Below, one piece after another: positions 58,448 through 64,000 of a DNA stretch of 64,000 bases. The DNA is taken from NCBI GenBank assembly GCA_022376515.1, contig WTXI01000085.1, positions 1 through 64,000 on the forward strand, in the 5' to 3' direction. A program made the position numbers and the translations under genes. Source of the stretch: Lactifluus volemus. Its lineage: Eukaryota > Basidiomycota > Agaricomycetes > Russulales > Russulaceae. The stretch's first letter is position 1; the number at the start of each line of letters is the position of its first letter. The notes beneath the pieces are model-generated. The model saw only the letters and a program-made list of their open reading frames with translations, ran no database searches and had not been told where the DNA came from.

Positions 58448-59527
58448 CTCCTGGGGCGTTTCCCAGATTTCCATCTGACCGCACTTACCACCGCATCTCA
58501 CGTCGCACACACCATCTCCCCCTCTTACCTTTTTATGTTCGCAATGTATCGTCCACCAGGTGGGGATGCGGTTGTGGGAAGGAAAGACGGCAGCAGTTCT
58601 GGAGACTCTGACAATGTTTCGTACAGTACTTGAGCGGACAGTGACGGGAAGTCGTAGAAAGTTAAAGTAATGAAACTTTTTCTGAAAATTTGATGAAGAA
58701 GATCAGCTAGTCCGTTGTGAACCATGTTTATTTATGAGTTATTTGAAACTATGATAAAGTCCTGATAAATTCCATCAGCTTTGTTGTCAGCCGCGTCAAG
58801 ATTTCGTCAGGTCGCAATGACCGATATGGTAATCTGCATTTTTCCGACAAATAATAAGGCCGAGACGCAACTGCATCGTGGCCGAGGGGAATCGTGGCCC
58901 CTTTTTCATCGAGTCGAAACGGCAAGACGAGATTTAAACCAGCCGAGTGAGTTGGGCGTACGATGATACACAAGGTTTCGAGGCCGGCCGCGACTCGGAG
59001 GCTGACCCTATACCTGTCCAGTGGATGGGGTGGGCAGCGTGGGTTACAGCAGTGGCAGCATGGTGAGACGAGTGGCGGCGCCAGAGGGCCGGCCATGGAT
59101 GCATGAGGAGGCGACACGGGACCAGATACTAATGGCACCCCCTTTCGGATCACTCCATATTTCTCGCCCATTTCCACAAAATCTAGCCTACAGTATCTAG
59201 TACCATGTGTTACCATATTTCCCCCCTGCCTGTGTCGGAGTTTACAACGTTACAAAAGTGGCAAGCTTAGCGCTCGGGCTCTGACAGAACAACCAATCAG
59301 AGTCTGGAAATATGGCGTGTGACATGGTGAGACTGAGCTCAAAGGGGGCGACGGACAAAGCCGAGCCCGCGTGGAACAGATGGATCGGAAGACGGAACCT
59401 TTTGCTTTCGGAGATACTCCTAAGTTCCCTGTGCAAGCACGTGATCATGAGGTGTGACGTCGTCGTATTTCATTATCGACCCTGATATATATAGCGGACA
59501 ACTGTTCCTCTGGCTTTACGAGCACAC
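58448..59527. other. No gene recognised
   Basis: A 155-codon minus-strand frame at 58749-59216 has no recognisable domain and poor amino-acid texture. 58600-58720 resembles part of the D1/D2 duplicated segment. A TATATATAG box at 59487-59495 lies about 33 bp before the start of the kinase copy A. Confidence 0.45.
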
Positions 59528-60861
59528 ATGTCTAATAAACTAGAAGACGAAAGTTCTTCCCCTGGCCCCATATCTCCATAATCTAACAAGCCAGACTGGA
59601 TATGGAACTCTCTCACAGTAGGGCCCTTTGAACCAGGACGGCTTCACGAGGGGGAGCTATGGTGGGCTGAACGACAACAAGCCCTCGAGGGCAGCTGGCT
59701 ACATCCTACGACCTCGATACTGCAGGGCTGGGAGGAGTCATGGGTTGAAGTTACTCACAAAAAAGGCTTTGACTGGTTGGAATGTGAAGAGTGACAACCA
59801 AAAATAGTGAGTATAGACTAGTATTCCTTGCTTTCACGAAACTGCCCTGACGACCCTCAGCGCCGGGTCATGGATGCGACCAGGATATCTGATGGGAAAA
59901 CTGTTATATTAAAGAAACTCCGCGAGGATGAAGGCCCCTATGAACTTCAAATAAACAAATTATTTTTCCTCTGATTCACTCGTTTCGAATCCTTGGAACC
60001 ACTGTGCACCTCTTCTTGATGTTATTGAGCTACCTAATGACCCCCGATTATGGTGCACTCCCACTTACGTCCATTTTACAATCCACGGTTCAACACGTAT
60101 GGGAGTTTGTCGCTTTCTTTGAACAGATATGCGACGTATGAGGGCGTTCAATTCATGCATGAAGATAATGTCGCTCATCGGTACTTACTCTGTCAGATCA
60201 CTGCATCTAAGTTGTTGATATCATTTGTCAGGGATTGCACATCGGAAAACATCATGCTTGACCCATCGAGGATGTATCCTCAGTCATTCCACCCGGTGAA
60301 GATCTTCCGCGCAAAGAACTATCATACACATGCGAAAAAGCACACAAGGACTCGGCATCCTCCACGATATTTTCTTATCGACTTGGGCCTTTCTCAGTAT
60401 TATGATCCCGCGGATGGGCCCCCTCTTGACATCGTCCTCCGCGGCGGTGACAAGTCCGCACCTGAGCACCGAGACAGAACAAGGCTCTACAATCCATTCC
60501 AAACTGACGTATACTATCTCGGAAACTTGGTTCGGGAGGACTATATCCAGGTCTGAACATCCTATTTTTTTGAATGGAAATCGTTCTGACGCCGAAACAG
60601 AAGTATGCTGGTTTAGATTTCTTCAAACCACTCGTCGACGACATGGTACAGGAGGATCCCACGAAGCGTCCCACGATGGATGAGGTCGTATCTCGCTTTG
60701 CTGAGATAAAGGGCAAACTTAGTACATGGAAACTTCGCTCTAGGATGTCCTGCAAATACGAAATCTGGCCTGTTACCGCGTGGAGATCAGTAGGCCATTG
60801 GTACCGAACGGTGGGCTATGTTCTCGCACGCAAGGAGGCGGCCCTTCCAGTGCAGCAGTGA
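59528..60861 (+). pseudogene. Protein kinase-like gene, decayed copy A
   Basis: Inverted paralogue of the gene at 62185-63537, compared base by base. It keeps GFDWLECEE, ATRISDGKTVILKKLRED, MHEDNVAHR then DCTSENIMLDPSRMYPQS after an intron, and GGDKSAPEHRDRTRL. Lesions: TGT to TGA just after LECEE (in-frame stop); one extra T in a T-run near 59965; one C fewer near 60042; a one-base loss near 60102; and nearly all of the second intron missing, leaving GTATG AG. The activation-loop motif is DLG rather than DFG. Some indels are in homopolymers and could be errors, but the nonsense change and intron collapse are not explained that way. Confidence 0.85.
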
Positions 60862-61197
60862 TTGCTCTAGCTTCTTAGATTTATTGTGTCTTGTTTTACT
60901 CGCTACTCCCTGAGCTAGATCTATCACATGCTAGTATCCACCTATTGGGTTTAAGTGATGATTATTATTCGATGGTTAATTAGATTCATAATAGATTCAC
61001 TGAGACAATGACACCGTTTTTACTATCAAGGTCGGGTTAAACGCGTGGGTAGGTTTACACATGAAGCCAACCCCACCGTTTAAGAAAACATTTACACCGA
61101 AATATAATTTGTAGTATAGGATTAGAGTCGTCAGCCTTCCCACATGTCATACAACAAATCAAGCACCGCTCACCTCTCTCCTGCTCTCCCGCAAATG

Positions 61198-61556
61198 TTA
61201 CACCTGGCTCACAGGCTCATATCCACCCTGAGCCGTGCGCGCTCGGCCCGCCAATCCCAAGGCCGAGCGACAGCTTCTGCGACAGCCCGTGTCCCTTCCG
61301 ACTGGGAATCCCACCCTCCTCGGCCTCATCGTGATCGAGCTCCCGCCTCCTCCGTGCCTCCCGGAATTCCTCTAGAGAAACCTCGTACAGCCGTTCGTAC
61401 TCGACGCCGAGCTCACGCTCGCGCGTCCAACAGTCACGGCAGTTGCCGACGATCCCCACGTTGAACGGATTGGTTGCGTGGCCTGAGCGCGTGAAGCCAT
61501 TGGCCGCTTTGCCCGACGTGAAGCGGTCAAAGCCGAGCAGTTGCATCAAAGAAGTT
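61198..61556 (-). pseudogene. AKR1: AKR1 C-terminal fragment, second copy
   Basis: Reads SLMQLLGFDRFTSGKAANGF, NPFNVGIVGNCRDCWTRERE and LGVEYERLYEVSLEEFREAR, the end of an AKR1-type palmitoyltransferase. It keeps the 24 codons missing from the copy at 48.3 kb but starts later. A frameshift near the end changes the last residues to GSGWI. On the minus strand it is fused in frame to the unrecognised segment upstream, producing a 276-codon chimeric frame (61217-62047). Confidence 0.85.
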
Positions 61557-61576
61557 GGTGTGCACTGGCCGTGCAC

Positions 61577-62048
61577 GTAACACTTTTGCACGAGAGCCCT
61601 CAAGGCGCGCAGGCTGATCTCTAGCCAATGAGAGTGGGCCCCGCTCCTCCTCGGCGAACATCCCTTTATAGAAATGCTCCGACACGGGTGTCGGCCATCG
61701 AAACGGGCTGTATTGCATTCGCCGCGGTGTGAGGTGCTGCAACACCTTAGTTGGGAAAAATCTGGCTCGTATCGATTCACTCCGCAGCATTGGCACAACG
61801 GAAAGGGAAAAAAAAAAGGCAAATTCGGGCTGACCGATAGGCTATAGCCGAGAACGTAACAAATGTCGAGCAGGCGTACAGTAGAGGGGTTCTTCGCCGC
61901 CCCCCACCCCGCGGAGAATGAACACTGTTTCTTCCGAACGGCCGCTTCAAGCCCGAGTGTCCAACAACTCTTTCCTTTCGGCTTGATCGTCCGTGTGTAG
62001 AATCCCTCGGCGGTAGGTATGAGGACAGGCGCTGAATTACGCGACATG
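61577..62048 (-). repeat. Second copy of the 26.2-27.0 kb segment, internally deleted
   Basis: Matches 26162-26530 and about 26925-27019 closely, in the same orientation, with the intervening ~380 bp absent. Encodes the same minus-strand segments (LLDICYVLGYSLSVSPNLPF; RFDGRHPCRSISIKG). Function unknown. Confidence 0.88.
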
Positions 62049-62056
62049 ATAAGGCC

Positions 62057-63537
62057 GCACGTTTAACCCGACCTTGATAGTGAAACGATGTCGTTATCTC
62101 AATGGCTATTATGAAGCTAGTAAACATCGAATAATAATAATTGGTTGTCTTAATTGAACTTGAACGCTGGAGCAGTCACTAGTACTACGGCACTGGAAGG
62201 GCCGCCTTGTGTGCGAGAACATAGCCCACCGTTCGGTACCAATGGCCTACTGATCTCCACGCGGTAACAGGCCAGATTTCGTTTTTGCGGGACATCCTAG
62301 AGCGAAGCTTCCGTGTGGTAAGTTTGCCCTTTATCTCAGCAAAGCGAAATACAACCTCATCCATTGTGGGACGCTTCGTGGGATCCTCCTGTACCATGGA
62401 GGCAATGAGCGGTTTGAAAAAATCTAAACCATCGTACTTCTGTTTCGGTGTTAGAACGATTTCCCTTCAAAGAGATAGGGTGTTCAGACCTGGATATAGT
62501 CCTCCCGAACCAAGTTTCCGAGATAGTATACGTCAGTTGGGAATGGATTGCACAGCTTTGTTCGGTCTCGGTGCTCAGGTGCGGACTTGTCACCGCCACG
62601 AAGGACGTAATCGAGAGGGGGCCCATTCTTGGGATCATATAACCGAGAGAGGCCAAAGTCGATGAGAAAGTATCGTGGAGGATACCGAGTCCTCGTGTAC
62701 TTTTTCGCACTTCCGTGATAGTTCTTTGCACGGGAAATCTTCACAGGGTGGAATGACTGAGGATACATCCTCGATGGGTCAAGCATGATGTTGTCGAATG
62801 TGCAATCCCTGACAAGTGATATCAACAACTTGGATGCGATGATGTGAAGGAATGATTACCGATGAGCGACATTATGTTGATGCATAAATTGAACGCCCTG
62901 CTGAGTTGAGCAACGCAATCGAGATTAATAAGGAGAAAGAGCAACACATACCTCGCAAATCTGTTCGAAGAAAGCAACAAACTCTCCATACGTATTGAAT
63001 CGTGGTTTATGAAACGGCCGCAGGTGCGAGTGCACCATGATCGGGGGGTCATTGGGTAGTTCGATAACATCGAGGAGAGGTGCACAGTGGTTCCGAGGAT
63101 TCGAAACGAGGGAATCAGAGGAAAATAACCTGTTTAATTGAAGTTCTTCGGGGCCTTCACGTTCGCGGAGCTTCTTTAATATCACTGTTTTCCCGTCAGA
63201 TATCCTGGTCGCGTCCATGACCCGGCGCTGAGGGTCGTCAGGGCAGTTTCGTGAAAGCAAGGAGTATACTCACCATTTTTGGTTGACACTCTTCACATTC
63301 CAACCAATCAAACCCCTTCTTTCCAGTTACTTCAACCCACGACTCCTTCCAGCCCTGGCGGTATCGAGGGCGTAGCATGTAGCCAGCTGCCTCGAGGGCT
63401 TCTTGTCGTTCAGCCCACCATAGCTCCTCTTGGTTTAGCTTTCCTGGCTGAAAGGGGGATCCTCCTCCAAGAGATAACCACTGGGATATTAGGACAGAGG
63501 AAGAGGAAGAGTGTTCGCCTTCTGGCTTATTAGACAT
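62057..63537. repeat. Right arm of a ~1.5-kb inverted duplication (with 59528-61045)
   Basis: The kinase copy and its 3' flank to the GTTTAACCCGACCTTGATAG stretch (62060-62080) are the inverted counterpart of 59528-61045. The two arms flank a roughly 1-kb centre (61046-62056) made of the AKR1 fragment and the second copy of the 26-kb segment. Confidence 0.88.
62185..63537 (-). CDS. Protein kinase-like protein, intact copy B
   Basis: Predicted Ser/Thr-type kinase of a basidiomycete family without a name I can give. Exons 63537-63274, 63227-62952, 62897-62860, 62808-62490 and 62439-62185 join in frame to 383 aa. It begins MSNKPEGEHSSSSSV, with a WW-containing N-terminal region (EELWWAERQEAL) conserved in copy A. 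The candidate ATP-binding lysine is in KTVILKKL. The catalytic loop is AHRDCTFDNIML (HRD, N) and the activation segment starts LIDFGLSRLY (DFG). The C-lobe has TDVYYLGNLVRED and MVQEDPTKRPTMDEVV, the usual GT-kinase xDPxxRPT signature. No Gly-rich loop of the classic form is visible. A TATATATATAT stretch lies about 50 bp upstream of the ATG. Confidence 0.88.
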
Positions 63538-64000
63538 GTGTGGTATCCGATGAAGAGTGCTCGTAAAGCCAGAGGAAGCATTATACGCTATATATATATA
63601 TGTCAGACAGGGGTGTCGGGTAGACTTCAGGTCAGAACTCGGCAATTGGGGAGATGGAGACTCCCCCTTTCCAAATGTGGTATATAGGTCTCACGGCTCC
63701 AACTTTGTAAGTGAGCAGGCGGTTAAGACGAGGTGCGCAGACCGCTCGGCGAGGTCTCGAGTCTTGCAACGCAACGTGTAACAATAGCCTGAGGCCTACT
63801 CACTGATATGCATACGGCTCTCTAGCCCAACGTGAAAATCCTCATTTTCTCACTTCCCAGCATTTCCCTTTGGATCGCGTTCACGATCTCGGGCGTATTT
63901 TCGTGGTATATGGCTGTCTTTCTCGCTCCAGCTGTGCCTTTTGTCACCATGTTCGAAAACCCCCACCCCTTCGTGACTCTTGGAGGCCCTGCTCACGTTG
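63538..64000. other. 5' flank of kinase copy B; no gene recognised
   Basis: Includes a (TA)n stretch at 63588-63601, probably core promoter of the minus-strand kinase. The last 150 bp contain a short plus-strand frame beginning near 63949 that runs off the window; too little is present to identify it. Confidence 0.4.

Noticed and set aside
58749..59216. 155-codon minus-strand frame
   Set aside because: No recognisable motif, no splice continuation and poor coding texture; left as intergenic.

Overview
The window reads as a genomic fragment of a basidiomycete fungus, most likely an Agaricomycete. The evidence is numerous 50-90 nt GT..AG introns, short CDS exons, and families that are typical of that class: DUF6535 membrane proteins, NACHT-WD40 NLRs, F-box proteins with divergent C-termini, a priA-like cysteine-rich secreted protein and a Ty3-type retrotransposon. 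A Rhizoctonia-like genome is my guess, not something the sequence proves.

Layout. (1) 1-10.4 kb: no gene I can name; only short, overlapping reading frames, three fold-back palindromes (5398-5505, 7158-7280, 8994-9105) and a weak pair of LTR-like direct repeats near 6.4 and 7.55 kb. (2) 10.4-25.8 kb: a compact conserved block. On the minus strand are a velvet-family regulator (10405-13384), DNA polymerase lambda (14229-18866) and a glutathione S-transferase-like protein (18929-20001). On the plus strand are a SET5-type methyltransferase (20498-22003) and mitochondrial QCR2 (22105-23664). The N-terminal acetyltransferase NAA30/MAK3 (24584-25789) follows on the minus strand. (3) 26-38 kb: accessory DNA with an unrecognised duplicated segment, a 1.43-kb terminal-inverted-repeat element (27600-29032), palindromes, a truncated ubiquitin-specific protease, a priA-like gene (34531-35559) and a hAT transposase remnant. 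(4) 38.2-46.7 kb: two large intact co-oriented genes, an NLR (NACHT plus 14 WD40 repeats, 1449 aa) and a 1013-aa DUF6535 membrane protein. (5) 47.5-56.7 kb: MITE, fragments of an AKR1-type palmitoyltransferase and of a kinase, then a complete Ty3-type LTR retrotransposon (49825-56662, LTRs differing at one base, ACGC target duplication). That element was itself hit by a 370-bp hAT-like MITE (8-bp target duplication) and by a second copy of the 1.4-kb element. (6) 57-63.6 kb: an F-box gene and an inverted pair of kinase genes, one intact-looking (62185-63537, 383 aa) and one decayed (59528-60861), around a centre holding another AKR1 fragment.

The conserved genes do not form a pathway. The accessory half is best understood as a recombination- and transposon-shaped neighbourhood around an NLR. 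Three conserved genes carry four one-base frame breaks, mostly in homopolymers, which warns that some apparent pseudogenes here could be consensus errors. Exon coordinates given were derived by reading splice signals and checking frame; they are predictions.
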